Below, one piece after another: positions 1 through 10,109 of a stretch of DNA of 26,662 bases. The notes below the pieces were generated by a model. That model saw only the letters and a program-made list of their open reading frames with translations, made no database searches and had not been told where the DNA came from. Source of the stretch: Massilia sp. (GTDB lineage: Bacteria > Pseudomonadota > Gammaproteobacteria > Burkholderiales > Burkholderiaceae_D); NCBI GenBank assembly GCA_028291845.1, contig JAQGNM010000088.1, forward strand, positions 1 through 26,662, given 5' to 3'. Every line of letters begins with the position of its first letter. Position 1 is the first letter of the stretch. The position numbers were made by a program, and so were the translations under genes.

Positions 1-369
1 GTGGCAGTCGGCGCGGCAGGCGGCCGATGCGCCGGTGTCATCGGCGCCGCCGTTTTCATGTGGGCCGCCGCTCTCTCCACCGCGGTCACGCGCCTCGCCG
101 GCCAGCTGGCGGGCGGCATCGAGTTGGCCGAACAACCAGCGGCTTTCCGCCTCCACCAGCATGCAGCGGGCCTGCGGCAACATCCGGCGCGACGCCGGCA
201 AGGCGTCGATCAGGGGCGCCGCCTCGATTGCCAGCGCCAGTGCGCGCGCCGGGTCGCGCTGGCGCAAGTGCCAGTTCAACTGCAGCAGCAGGTCGAGACG
301 CGCGGCGTCCGGCAGCTGGCGCTCCAATTGGGCATTCCAGCGCGCCACATCCTCGTCCACTGCGAACAT
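1..369 (-). CDS. Partial helical-repeat (TPR-like) protein, N-terminal part
   Basis: The reading frame is open from an ATG at 369-367 to the window edge, giving 123 residues with no stop, so this is only the amino-terminal part of a protein that continues to the left. It starts MFAVDEDVARWNAQLERQLP and is rich in Ala, Leu and Arg in an amphipathic helix pattern (RLDLLLQLNWHLRQRDPARA, then RCMLVEAESRWLFGQLDAAR), as in TPR-type helical hairpins. There is no signal peptide or membrane segment in the visible part. In related bacteria such N-termini often precede a GGDEF or other signalling domain, but nothing here shows that domain. An ATG at 383-381 is out of frame and reaches a stop after two codons, so 369 is the best start; no strong ribosome site precedes it. 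Residues beyond about 93 become Gly-rich and look like a linker. Confidence 0.5.
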   Translation of the reverse strand, partial: MFAVDEDVARWNAQLERQLPDAARLDLLLQLNWHLRQRDPARALALAIEAAPLIDALPASRRMLPQARCMLVEAESRWLFGQLDAARQLAGEARDRGGESGGPHENGGADDTGASAACRADCH

Positions 370-583
370 CTCGATCAAGCCATTCCCCCGCCCCGCCAGT
401 CAGGCCTGCGCGGCCACCCGGCGCGCTACCGGGATTTATTATTTCACATTTTGCCTTCTTCTCCTTATAAAAATTGGCAATTACGCAATGAATGATCGCG
501 GGTTGCCAAGCCGCCGGAAGCTGATGAAGCCGGCCATGTTGAACCACGCGGACAACGGCGCCGGTGCAAGCCCGAAAAACTTC
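370..583. other. Intergenic region, divergent genes
   Basis: This stretch separates two divergently transcribed genes. The part from 434 to 495 is AT-rich compared with its surroundings and is the likely promoter zone for the leftward gene, but no convincing -35/-10 pair could be fixed. A small hairpin, CCCGG (417-421) with CCGGG (429-433), is followed on the plus strand by ATTTATTATTT. No upstream plus-strand gene is seen that would need a terminator. No gene is supported here. Confidence 0.4.
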
Positions 584-611
584 TTGCAAATCGAAGCAAA
601 CAAGTTAAGAT
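584..611 (+). promoter_or_regulatory. Candidate sigma70 promoter of the padR-MFS operon
   Basis: TTGCAA (584-589) as -35 and TAAGAT (606-611) as -10 are separated by 16 bases, which places transcription start near 618. The -10 lies inside the left arm of the palindromic operator at 605-635, so a bound repressor would block RNA polymerase. Seen directly: hexamers and spacing. Promoter activity is inferred. Confidence 0.45.
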
Positions 612-635
612 ATATCTAAATGCGATATATCTTAA
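605..635 (+). promoter_or_regulatory. Perfect palindromic operator for the PadR-type regulator
   Basis: TTAAGATATATC (605-616) and its exact complement GATATATCTTAA (624-635) form 12-bp arms around a 7-base centre. The element covers the probable -10 box, and its last bases run into the AAGGAG ribosome site (634-639) that lies six bases before the ATG at 646. A palindrome placed this way directly upstream of a PadR-family gene is typical of autorepression by dimeric winged-helix proteins. Which protein binds is inferred from position. Confidence 0.7.
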
Positions 636-645
636 GGAGTTTCAC

Positions 646-1179
646 ATGCTTCCCTCATTCCATCACCACGCTTTCCACAGCCCCCATCCGCACCACGGTC
701 CCCACCATGGCCACGGCCGCGGCCCGGGCCGCGGCCCCAAAATGTTCGACGCTGGCGCCTTGCGTTTCGTGGTGCTGCACCTGATCGCTGAAAAGCCCCG
801 CCATGGCTACGAACTGATCAAGGAAATCGAAACCCTGGCCGGTGGCGGCTACGCCCCCAGCCCGGGCGCCATCTACCCGCTGCTGGCCATGCTGCTCGAC
901 CTCGGCCACATCGAAAGCTCGCCGGACGGCAACAAGAAACTGCACGCGATCACCGACGAGGGCCGCGCCTTCCTGGAAGAAAATCGCCAGCTGGCCGACG
1001 CCGTGCTGGCCAGGTTGAACACTCCCGGCGAAGGCCGCGACGACGTGCGCGCCATGATGCACGCGTTAAAACAAACGGTGATCGACAATTACCGCGCCGG
1101 CGCGGAAGATGCCGAACGGCGCGCGCAGATCAAGGCGATCCTGCAGCAGGCCACCGACGACATCGGCAAGCTGGCGTGA
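646..1179 (+). CDS. PadR-family transcriptional regulator with His-rich N-terminus
   Basis: This is a winged-helix repressor of 177 residues. The PadR N-terminal domain spans about residues 36-112, with the family pattern RHGYELIKEIE (52-62), SPGAIYPLLAMLLDLGHIE (72-90) and wing residues KKLHAITDEG (97-106). The C-terminal residues 113-177 form the helical dimerisation part. The first 31 residues carry ten histidines (positions 6, 7, 8, 11, 14, 16, 17, 20, 21, 23) followed by a Gly/Arg/Pro linker. This recalls E. coli YqjI, a PadR regulator with a metal-binding N-terminal tail that controls iron/nickel homeostasis. Unlike YqjI's tail, this one has no cysteine. AAGGAG at 634-639 fixes the start. 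The gene overlaps the downstream exporter by one base and carries its own palindromic operator, so autorepression of a regulator-exporter operon is likely. Metal sensing is inference. Confidence 0.9.
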   Translation: MLPSFHHHAFHSPHPHHGPHHGHGRGPGRGPKMFDAGALRFVVLHLIAEKPRHGYELIKEIETLAGGGYAPSPGAIYPLLAMLLDLGHIESSPDGNKKLHAITDEGRAFLEENRQLADAVLARLNTPGEGRDDVRAMMHALKQTVIDNYRAGAEDAERRAQIKAILQQATDDIGKLA

Positions 1180-2414
1180 TGCAGGCGACCGCGCTCACCG
1201 CGCGCCGCGAGAGCATGCTGCTGTGGCTGCTCGCGCTGACGCAATTTACCGTCATCGTGGATTTCATGGTCATGATGCCGCTCTCGCCCCAGCTGATGCG
1301 CGCGTTCGGCGTCGGCCCGGGCGCGATTTCCGGCGCGGTGTCGGCCTACGCCTGGTGCGCCGGGCTGTCCGGCCTGCTGGCGGCGACCTACATCGACCGC
1401 TTCTCGCGCAAGGGCTTGATGCTGACCATGTTTTGCCTGTTCACCCTGTCCAACCTGGCCTGCGCGCTGGCGCCCACGTTTCACGTGCTGGTGCTGTCGC
1501 GCGCCTTTGCCGGGCTGACCGGCGGCGTGCTGTCGTCGATCACCATGGCGATCATCGCCGACGTCATTCCCGCACAGCGCCGCGGCGCCGCCACCGGCCT
1601 CGTCATGACCTCGTTCGGCATGGCGGCAGTGGCCGGCGTGCCGGCTGGAATCATGCTGGGCGCCCATTTCAACTGGTCGGCGCCGTTTTATTTACTGGTG
1701 CTGATGTCGGTGCTGATCTGGTGCGCATCGGCCAGGATTTTGCCGAGGCTGGACGGCCACCTGGCCGGCGGCGTGCGCAAGCTGCGCGATATCGTGCCGG
1801 ATCTGCTCGGCTTGTTCAAGGTGCAGCGCCAGCGCGATGCGTTTCTGCTGTCGGGCATCAACATGCTCGGCTCGATGATGATTATCCCGTTTATTGCCCC
1901 CACCCTGGTGGGCAATCTCGGCGTGCAGCCGGTCGACATGACCTGGGTCTACCTGGGCGGCGGCGCCGCTGCCTTGCTCGGTTCGCGCTGGCTGGGCCGG
2001 CTGGCCGACCGCTTCGGCGCGCTGACCATGTTTCGCATCGCCATACTGTGGTCGATCGTCCCCGTGCTGTTGCTGACCCACCTGGTGCCGCTGCCGATGG
2101 GCTTGATCATATTGACCTTCGTGCTGTTCATGACCTCGATGTCGGCGCGCAATATCCCGATGCAAGCCTTGCTGACGACGATCCCGGCGCCAGCCCGGCG
2201 CGGCGCTTTCCTGAGCGTCAATTCGGCGATTCAGCAACTGGGAACCGGCTTGGGCGCCTGGCTCGGCGGGCAATTCCTGACCACCGACAGTGCCGGCCAC
2301 ATCGCCAACTACGGCGTCAACGGCTGGATCGCCGCCGGCATCGCCTTGTTCGCTTCGTTCTGGGTGTTGCGGCTGCGGGTACCGCAGGCGGCCGAGGCGC
2401 GGGTAGCGGTTTGA
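1179..2414 (+). CDS. MFS transporter (12-TM efflux type)
   Basis: This inner-membrane protein of 411 residues has the hydrophobic pattern of about twelve membrane helices. The loop between helices 2 and 3 has a motif-A-like DRFSRKG, diagnostic of the major facilitator superfamily. A Gly/Pro-rich stretch (FGMAAVAGVPAGIMLG) in helix 5 resembles the antiporter motif C of drug/H+ antiporters, which favours export. The ATG at 1179 overlaps the stop codon of the padR gene (TGATG), so translation is probably coupled; a GTG three bases earlier is in frame but less likely. Being in one operon with a His-tailed PadR repressor suggests that the exported compound, or a metal, relieves repression. The substrate cannot be told from sequence. 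Confidence 0.88.
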   Translation: MQATALTARRESMLLWLLALTQFTVIVDFMVMMPLSPQLMRAFGVGPGAISGAVSAYAWCAGLSGLLAATYIDRFSRKGLMLTMFCLFTLSNLACALAPTFHVLVLSRAFAGLTGGVLSSITMAIIADVIPAQRRGAATGLVMTSFGMAAVAGVPAGIMLGAHFNWSAPFYLLVLMSVLIWCASARILPRLDGHLAGGVRKLRDIVPDLLGLFKVQRQRDAFLLSGINMLGSMMIIPFIAPTLVGNLGVQPVDMTWVYLGGGAAALLGSRWLGRLADRFGALTMFRIAILWSIVPVLLLTHLVPLPMGLIILTFVLFMTSMSARNIPMQALLTTIPAPARRGAFLSVNSAIQQLGTGLGAWLGGQFLTTDSAGHIANYGVNGWIAAGIALFASFWVLRLRVPQAAEARVAV

Positions 2415-2427
2415 CGCCGCTGCGGCG
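2415..2427. terminator. Weak hairpin between convergent genes
   Basis: CGCCG (2415-2419) and CGGCG (2423-2427) form a short stem directly after the MFS stop codon in the 21-base gap before the convergent AI-2E gene end. There is no proper T-run, so termination here is only a possibility. Confidence 0.25.
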
Positions 2428-2435
2428 CAAGCACT

Positions 2436-3494
2436 TTATTCCTCGTGAAACTCTTCCGCGTTCACAAACAAATCCCAGCAAGCGAGAAACAAGGCGGCCA
2501 CCACCGGCCCGATGACAAAGCCGTTCAGTCCGAACAGCGCCATGCCGCCGACGGTCGACAGCAGCACCACGTAATCGGGCATCTTGGTGTCCTTGCCGAC
2601 CAATAAGGGCCGCAGCAGATTGTCGACCAGGCCGATTACCACCACGCCCCACGCCGTGAGCGCGACGCCCTGCCAGATGGCGCCGGTGGCCAGAAAATAC
2701 ACGGCGACCGGCGCCCACACGATGGCTGCGCCAATGGCCGGCAACAGGGACAGGAAGGCCATCAGGGTGGCCCACAGCACCGCCCCCTGCACACCGAGGA
2801 ACCAAAACGCCAGCCCGCCCAGCGCGCCCTGGGCGATCGCCACCAGCACATTGCCCTTGACGGTGGCGCGGATGACGGTGGTGAAATTGGTGAACAGGCG
2901 CTGCTTGTACTTGCGGGTGAGCGGGACCGCCGACTTGATGCGGCCGGCCAGCGAGTAACCGTCGCGCAGCAGGAAAAACAGCAGGTACAACATGATGAAC
3001 ATGCTGACCAGGAAGTCGAAGGTGTAGCTGCCGACATAGATCGCCTGCTTGGCCACCACCTGGCTCATTTGCGAAGCGGCGGCGGTGATCTTTTCTTCGA
3101 TGGTGGCCAGCGAAGTCAGATCGAAGCGCTCGAGCAGGCCGATCGCCCATCGCGGCAGCACCGCCATGATCTTCTTGAAAAACATCCCCATGCTCAACTC
3201 GCCCGTTTTGACCATCTCGACCACCCCGGCGGCCTGGTTGACCAGCGACACGGCCACCAGAGACAGCGGCAAAATAACGATGACGACGATCAGAAACAGG
3301 GTGATCAGCGACGACAAATTCGGCTTTTGATTGGTCTTACGCAGCAGCCAGCGGTACACCGGCGCAAACAGGATCGCCAGCACGATGCCCCAGAACACAG
3401 CGCCGGCATACGGCGCCAGCACCCAGAAAAAGCCGATGGTGACCAGCACCAGCAGGGCGAGAAAGGTCTTTTGTTGCAGAGAGTACTGGTGCAT
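2436..3494 (-). CDS. AI-2E family transporter (YdiK/TqsA-like permease)
   Basis: This 352-residue polytopic membrane protein matches the AI-2 exporter-like family (PF01594). It has an N-terminal pair of helices (about residues 10-45), the hydrophobic hairpin LITLFLIVVIVILPLSLVAV, a long amphipathic central region, and the C-terminal cluster of helices with the family pattern DNLLRPLLVGKDTKMPD followed by GGMALFGLNGFVIGPVVAAL. Members export small molecules or act in ion homeostasis; few have a proven substrate, and the family name should not be read as proof of autoinducer transport. The gene is monocistronic as far as can be seen. It is convergent with the MFS gene, and its upstream side is a 225-base gap followed by the terminator of the beta-oxidation operon. 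No good ribosome site is visible before the ATG at 3494. Confidence 0.88.
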   Translation of the reverse strand: MHQYSLQQKTFLALLVLVTIGFFWVLAPYAGAVFWGIVLAILFAPVYRWLLRKTNQKPNLSSLITLFLIVVIVILPLSLVAVSLVNQAAGVVEMVKTGELSMGMFFKKIMAVLPRWAIGLLERFDLTSLATIEEKITAAASQMSQVVAKQAIYVGSYTFDFLVSMFIMLYLLFFLLRDGYSLAGRIKSAVPLTRKYKQRLFTNFTTVIRATVKGNVLVAIAQGALGGLAFWFLGVQGAVLWATLMAFLSLLPAIGAAIVWAPVAVYFLATGAIWQGVALTAWGVVVIGLVDNLLRPLLVGKDTKMPDYVVLLSTVGGMALFGLNGFVIGPVVAALFLACWDLFVNAEEFHEE

Positions 3495-3719
3495 GGGGCG
3501 GGATGGTAAAAGTGAGCGTTGTCAATATCATAAACGATCGACCGGCCGCTCCCTGCACTGCAAGCGGCGCCAGGTAGCCTGCGCTGCCGCCGGTCCGACG
3601 GTTGCCCCACCCGGCCAGCAGCAATTGCCGCTGTGCCGGCGGTCGGTGAAGCCGAACAGATTGGCCGAGGCCGACGCGCCGACGTATGCGTCGAAGCCGC
3701 CCTGTACAGCGCAGGCACC
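3495..3719. other. Intergenic region upstream of the AI-2E gene
   Basis: No gene is supported here. Bases 3516-3536 are relatively AT-rich and contain, on the minus strand, TATGAT and TTGACA. They are in the wrong order to form one promoter. The remainder has coding-like base composition, and short minus-strand frames run through it, but none has a start signal or recognisable family features. A decayed gene remnant is possible but unproven. Confidence 0.35.
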
Positions 3720-3743
3720 AAAAAAAAGAGCACTTTCGTGCTC
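3720..3743 (-). terminator. Rho-independent terminator of the beta-oxidation operon
   Basis: Read on the minus strand, GAGCAC (3743-3738), loop GAAA and GTGCTC (3733-3728) form a perfect 6-bp stem with a stable GNRA-type tetraloop, followed by eight T (3727-3720). It lies eight bases past the stop codon of the isomerase-like gene, the last of the operon. Confidence 0.9.
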
Positions 3744-3751
3744 CGGGTACA

Positions 3752-4528
3752 TCAGGCGAACTTTGAAAAATCCGGCTTGCGCTTTTCGAAAAACGCCGTA
3801 AACGCTTCCTTCGCCTCCGGCGCCTGTAGCATTGCGCTGAATAGCTCGATTTCAGCGGCGATCGCCGCGTCGGTGCCGGCCTGCTTCGACTGCTTCATCA
3901 GGCTCTTGGTGGCGCGGATCGAGGCAGCCGGCAGGGCCACCAGCTTGGCGGCCTGGCGCATGGCGAACGGCTGCAGTTCATCGAGTGGCAGCACTTTCGA
4001 CAACATGCCCATCTCGAACGCTTCCTGGGCGCTGAAGGCTTCGCCCAGCAGCAGCTTTTCGGCGGCGCGCGGGTAACCGGCGACGGCCGGGAACAGCACC
4101 GATGACGCAAACTCCGGGCACAGGCCGAGCTGCACGAAAGGCATGCTGAACTTGGCATTGTCGGCGGCGTAGACCATATCGCAGTGCATCAGCATGGTGG
4201 TGCCGATGCCGATGGCGGCGCCGGACACCGCGGCGATGACCGGCTTGCTGCTGCCGGATAGAGCGCGCATGAACTGGTAGACCGGACGGGAGGTGTCCGG
4301 CTTGCCGGCCACGGGGGCGTTTTTCAGAAAATCTTCGAGGTCGTTGCCGGCGGTGAAAATCTCCGGTTTGCCGAGGAAGACGATGGCGCGCACGGCCGTG
4401 TCGTTTTCAGCGTCGACCAGGGCGTCGGCCATGGTCTGGTACATGGCGCCGGTGATGGCGTTTTTGCGTTCGGGGCGGTTGAAGGCGATGGTGAGTATGC
4501 CGTCGGATTTGCTGGTTTGGATTTCCAT
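3752..4528 (-). CDS. Crotonase-fold enoyl-CoA isomerase-like protein
   Basis: This 258-residue protein of the enoyl-CoA hydratase/isomerase superfamily has the oxyanion-hole segments AGNDLEDF (60-67) and SGAAIG (102-107). The two glutamates that hydratases use are absent: the aligned positions are Thr111 (in GIGTTMLMHCD) and Phe131. A glutamate appears eight residues later at Glu139 in LGLCPE, the position of the single catalytic glutamate of delta3,delta2-enoyl-CoA isomerases such as yeast Eci1 and human ECI2. The likely role is therefore to shift double bonds of unsaturated fatty acyl-CoAs into the 2-trans position for the neighbouring hydratase, rather than hydration. Automated annotation would probably call it enoyl-CoA hydratase. 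The same frame stays open upstream into the thiolase gene, but the ATG at 4528 gives the normal family start. It is the last gene of the operon and is followed by a strong terminator. Confidence 0.88.
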   Translation of the reverse strand: MEIQTSKSDGILTIAFNRPERKNAITGAMYQTMADALVDAENDTAVRAIVFLGKPEIFTAGNDLEDFLKNAPVAGKPDTSRPVYQFMRALSGSSKPVIAAVSGAAIGIGTTMLMHCDMVYAADNAKFSMPFVQLGLCPEFASSVLFPAVAGYPRAAEKLLLGEAFSAQEAFEMGMLSKVLPLDELQPFAMRQAAKLVALPAASIRATKSLMKQSKQAGTDAAIAAEIELFSAMLQAPEAKEAFTAFFEKRKPDFSKFA

Positions 4529-4560
4529 GGGGGCTGGCCTGTTAGTGGTGACGCGAACAT

Positions 4561-4588
4561 GGGACAGGCACCGTGCGGTGCCAGTCCC
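4561..4588. repeat. REP-like palindrome between thiolase and isomerase genes
   Basis: GGGAC (4561-4565), A, GGCACCG (4567-4573), TG, CGGTGCC (4576-4582), A, GTCCC (4584-4588): two stems separated by one A/A mismatch. The architecture is the same as the hairpins at 10900, 10956 and 25280. It lies in the 65-base gap within the beta-oxidation operon, where it could stabilise or partly terminate the mRNA. It lacks the GCTTT tail of the paired copies. Confidence 0.7.
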
Positions 4589-4593
4589 CCTTA

Positions 4594-5790
4594 TTACACG
4601 CGTTCGAAGATGCCGGCGGCGCCCATGCCGGTGCCGACGCACATGGTCACCATGCCGTATTTCAGGTTGTTGCGGCGCAGCGCGTGCACCACGGTGGCGG
4701 CGCGGATGGCGCCGGTGGCGCCGAGCGGGTGGCCGAGCGCAATCGCGCCGCCCATCGGGTTGACCTTGGCCGGATCGAGGTTCAAATCTCCCATCACCGC
4801 CAGCGCCTGCGCGGCAAACGCTTCGTTCAACTCGATCCAGTCCAGCTGGTCCTGGGTGATGCCGGCGGCAGCGCAGGCGGCGGGAATGGCGAACTTCGGA
4901 CCGATGCCCATGATCTCCGGCGGCACGCCTTTCACCGCAAACGAGGAGAACTTGGCCAGCGGCGTCAGGTTGTGCTCGCGCAGGATTTTTTCCGAAACCA
5001 GGATCAGGGCGCCGGCGCCGTCCGACATCTGCGAGCTGTTGGCGGCGGTAACGCTGCCCTTGGCGGCGAATACCGGTTTCAATTTGCCCAGCGACTCGAG
5101 GGTCGAATCGGCGCGCGCGCCTTCGTCGGTGTCGACAAGGCGGGTCTTGATGTCGACCTGGCCGGTGGCCAGGTTCGGCGTGCGGGTGATGATTTCGACT
5201 GGCGTCGTCTCGTCCTTGAAGTAGCCGGCCTGCTGGGCGGCAATCGCCCGGCGGTGCGATTCGACGGAAAACGCGTCCTGCGCTTCGCGCGAGACTTTCC
5301 ACTGCGCCGCCACCTTCTCGGCCGTCAGGCCCATGCCGTAGGCCATGCCGACGTTCTCGTCGGTGAACATATTCAGGTTCATCGATGGGTGGTGGCCCAT
5401 CATCGGCACCATCGACATCGACTCGACGCCGCCGGCGATCATGACGTCGGCTTCACCGACGCGGATGCGGTCGGCAGCCATGGCAATCGCGGTGATGCCC
5501 GAGGCGCAGTAACGGTTGACGGTGACGCCGCCGACGGTCTTCGGCAGGCCTGCCAGCAGCACCGACATGCGGGCGATATTGAAACCCTGCTCCGCTTCCG
5601 GGAACGAGCAGCCGATGATGGCGTCGGTGATCAACGCCGGATCGAGACCGGGCGCCTGGGCCAGCGCGCTTTGCAGCACGCGCACCAGCAGGTCGTCGGG
5701 GCGGGTGGTCTTGAACATGCCGCGCGGCGCCTTGCCGATCGGGGTGCGGGTGGCGGCGACGATGTACGCGTCTTGAAGTTGCTTGGTCAT
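4594..5790 (-). CDS. fadA: Thiolase (acetyl-CoA C-acyltransferase)
   Basis: This 398-residue type II thiolase catalyses the last step of beta-oxidation, splitting 3-ketoacyl-CoA with CoA into acetyl-CoA and a shortened acyl-CoA. All catalytic elements are present: nucleophile Cys95 in NRYCASG, NEAFA (322-326), His354 in GHPLG, and Cys384 in CVGTGMG near the C-terminus. Length is normal for the family. It sits between the hydroxyacyl-CoA dehydrogenase/hydratase gene (34 bases upstream) and the isomerase-like gene, so it is the 3-ketoacyl-CoA thiolase of this operon rather than a polyhydroxybutyrate-type condensing enzyme. That choice rests on context. A purine-rich AGAGAGAA lies before the ATG at 5790. 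In this inverted-domain type of beta-oxidation system it is expected to work with the multifunctional protein encoded next to it. Confidence 0.93.
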   Translation of the reverse strand: MTKQLQDAYIVAATRTPIGKAPRGMFKTTRPDDLLVRVLQSALAQAPGLDPALITDAIIGCSFPEAEQGFNIARMSVLLAGLPKTVGGVTVNRYCASGITAIAMAADRIRVGEADVMIAGGVESMSMVPMMGHHPSMNLNMFTDENVGMAYGMGLTAEKVAAQWKVSREAQDAFSVESHRRAIAAQQAGYFKDETTPVEIITRTPNLATGQVDIKTRLVDTDEGARADSTLESLGKLKPVFAAKGSVTAANSSQMSDGAGALILVSEKILREHNLTPLAKFSSFAVKGVPPEIMGIGPKFAIPAACAAAGITQDQLDWIELNEAFAAQALAVMGDLNLDPAKVNPMGGAIALGHPLGATGAIRAATVVHALRRNNLKYGMVTMCVGTGMGAAGIFERV

Positions 5791-5824
5791 TTTATGTTCT
5801 CTCTGTTCGGTCAGTGATGGACGC

Positions 5825-8224
<2,400 letters not shown>

Positions 8225-8248
8225 GGATGTGTCTCGCTTTTTTAATAG

Positions 8249-10039
8249 TTAGAACAGGTCGGCGTCCAGCGCCAGCAGGTTGGCGGCGCCCGAACGTGCC
8301 TGGCGAATCAGCATGGCCGTCTCGGGGTACAGACGGGCAAAGTAAAAGCGCGCGGTAGCCAGCTTGGCTTTATAAAAAGTGTCGCCCGAATCTTCCTTGG
8401 CCAGCGCGATCTTCGCCATCTGGGCAAAGAAGTAGCTGTAGACCATGTGGCCGACCACGCGCAGGTAGGGCACGCACGCGGCGCCCACTTCGTCCGGGTT
8501 CTGGAAGGCCTTCATGCCGATTTCCATGGTCAATTTCGTGACCTTGTCGCCCAGGTCGCCCAATGGGGTGATGAACTCGGACATCGCTTCATCGGTGCCG
8601 TTTTCTTCGACAAAGGCCTTGATTTTTTCGCCGAATTTGCGCAGCTTGGCGCCGTTGTCCATCAGGATCTTGCGGCCCAACAGGTCGAGCGACTGGATGG
8701 TGTTGGTGCCTTCGTAGATCATGTTGATGCGGGCGTCGCGCACATACTGCTCCATGCCCCATTCGGCGATGTAGCCGTGGCCGCCGTAGACCTGCATGGC
8801 TTCCGAGGTGGCGATCCAGCCGTTGTCGGTAATAAAAGCCTTGATGATCGGGGTCAGCAGCGCGACTTCGTCGGCGGCTTCCTTGCGCACGTCTTCGTCG
8901 GGGTGGTGCAGTTCGCGGTCGATCTGCAGCGCGACGTAGGACGAGAAGGCGCGGGCGCCTTCGGCGTACGCTTTCGCAGTTAACAACATCCGGCGTACGT
9001 CTGGGTGCACGATGATCGGATCGGCAGGGCGATCTGGCGCCTTGGGGCCGGACAGGGCGCGCATCTGGATGCGGTCCTTGGCATACACCAGGGCGTTTTG
9101 ATAGGCCACTTCGGTCAGGCCCAGCGACTGCATGCCGACGCCCAGGCGGGCGGCGTTCATGAAGACGAACATGGCGTTGAGACCCTTGTTCGGTTCGCCG
9201 ATGATCCAGCCTTTGGCCGAATCGAGGTTCATCTGGCAGGTCGAGTTACCGTGGATGCCCATTTTTTCTTCGATGGCGCCGCAGGTGATCGGGTTGCGGG
9301 CGCCGACAGAACCGTCGGCGTTAGGCAGGAATTTCGGAACGACAAACAAAGAAATACCCTTGGAACCTTCCGGCGCGCCAGGCACGCGGGCCAGCACAAG
9401 GTGGATGATGTTTTCCGCCATGTCGTGTTCGCCGGCCGAGATGAAAATCTTCGAGCCGGTGATCAGCCACGAGCCGTCATCCTGCGGCAGCGCCTTCGAG
9501 CGCAGCATGCCGAGGTCGGTACCGCAATGGGCTTCGGTCAGGCACATGGTGCCGGTCCAGGCGCCGGACACCAGTTTTGGCAGGTACAGTTGTTTCTGCT
9601 CGTCGGTGCCGTGTTCCTTCAGGCACTCGTAGGCGCCGTGCGACAGGCCCGGGTACATGGTCCAAGCCTGGTTGGAGGAATTGAGCATCTCGTAGAAGGA
9701 ATTGTTCAGCACCACCGGCAAGCCCTGGCCGCCGTATTCGGGATCGCACGCGAGCGCGGCCCAGCCGCCGTCGACGTACTTTTGATAGGCCTCTTTAAAA
9801 CCTTTTGGCGTCGTCACCGATTTGGTGGCGGCATCGTAGTGGCAACCTTCGCGGTCGCCCGAGTGGTTCAGGGGAAACAGCACTTCCTGGGTAAACTTGG
9901 CGCCCTCTTCCAGCACTTGATTGATGATGTCGGCATCGACATCTTCAAACTTGGGGATGGCCTTCAGTTCTTCGGTGACGTTGAACATTTCGTGCAACAA
10001 GAACTGCATGTCCCTGAGTGGCGCGACGTATTGACCCAT
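8249..10039 (-). CDS. Acyl-CoA dehydrogenase (long form, about 600 residues)
   Basis: This 596-residue FAD enzyme makes the first double bond in beta-oxidation of acyl-CoA. Visible hallmarks are the flavin-binding signature MCLTEAHCGTDLG (165-177), the catalytic base Glu443 in IYEGTNTIQ, and QVYGGHGY (416-423). The protein is about 200 residues longer than short ACADs, with an N-terminal extension and a C-terminal helical domain (about 465-596), as in the FadE-like dehydrogenases usually paired with FadN-type multifunctional enzymes. AGGAG lies seven bases before the ATG at 10039. It is the first catalytic gene of the operon, 70 bases downstream of the TetR gene. Electrons would pass to ETF. 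Chain-length range cannot be read from the sequence. Confidence 0.94.
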   Translation of the reverse strand: MGQYVAPLRDMQFLLHEMFNVTEELKAIPKFEDVDADIINQVLEEGAKFTQEVLFPLNHSGDREGCHYDAATKSVTTPKGFKEAYQKYVDGGWAALACDPEYGGQGLPVVLNNSFYEMLNSSNQAWTMYPGLSHGAYECLKEHGTDEQKQLYLPKLVSGAWTGTMCLTEAHCGTDLGMLRSKALPQDDGSWLITGSKIFISAGEHDMAENIIHLVLARVPGAPEGSKGISLFVVPKFLPNADGSVGARNPITCGAIEEKMGIHGNSTCQMNLDSAKGWIIGEPNKGLNAMFVFMNAARLGVGMQSLGLTEVAYQNALVYAKDRIQMRALSGPKAPDRPADPIIVHPDVRRMLLTAKAYAEGARAFSSYVALQIDRELHHPDEDVRKEAADEVALLTPIIKAFITDNGWIATSEAMQVYGGHGYIAEWGMEQYVRDARINMIYEGTNTIQSLDLLGRKILMDNGAKLRKFGEKIKAFVEENGTDEAMSEFITPLGDLGDKVTKLTMEIGMKAFQNPDEVGAACVPYLRVVGHMVYSYFFAQMAKIALAKEDSGDTFYKAKLATARFYFARLYPETAMLIRQARSGAANLLALDADLF

Positions 10040-10109
10040 GGTGTTTCTCCTGACGAGGTGAATTGTGACGAATTGAAATTTTGAAAAAACGGAAATGCGG
10101 TGCTGCGAT
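10040..10109 (-). other. Gap between tetR and the acyl-CoA dehydrogenase gene
   Basis: This 70-base AT-rich gap contains the ribosome site of the dehydrogenase gene and a direct repeat of GAATTG at 10060-10065 and 10070-10075, exactly one helical turn apart. An internal promoter or operator for the catalytic genes could lie here, but no clear -35/-10 pair is seen. Confidence 0.3.

Noticed and set aside
417..440. Hairpin followed by AT-rich DNA as a terminator
   Set aside because: No plus-strand gene ends upstream of it, the stem is only five base pairs and the following bases are not a proper T-run.
3528..3752. Short minus-strand frames in the gap upstream of the AI-2E gene
   Set aside because: No ribosome site, no recognisable family pattern, and they run through the terminator hairpin at 3720-3743.
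3752..5302. A 516-residue open frame that would fuse a long N-terminal part to the crotonase
   Set aside because: The N-terminal part lies antisense-free but out of frame within the thiolase gene and has no family features; the normal crotonase start is at 4528.
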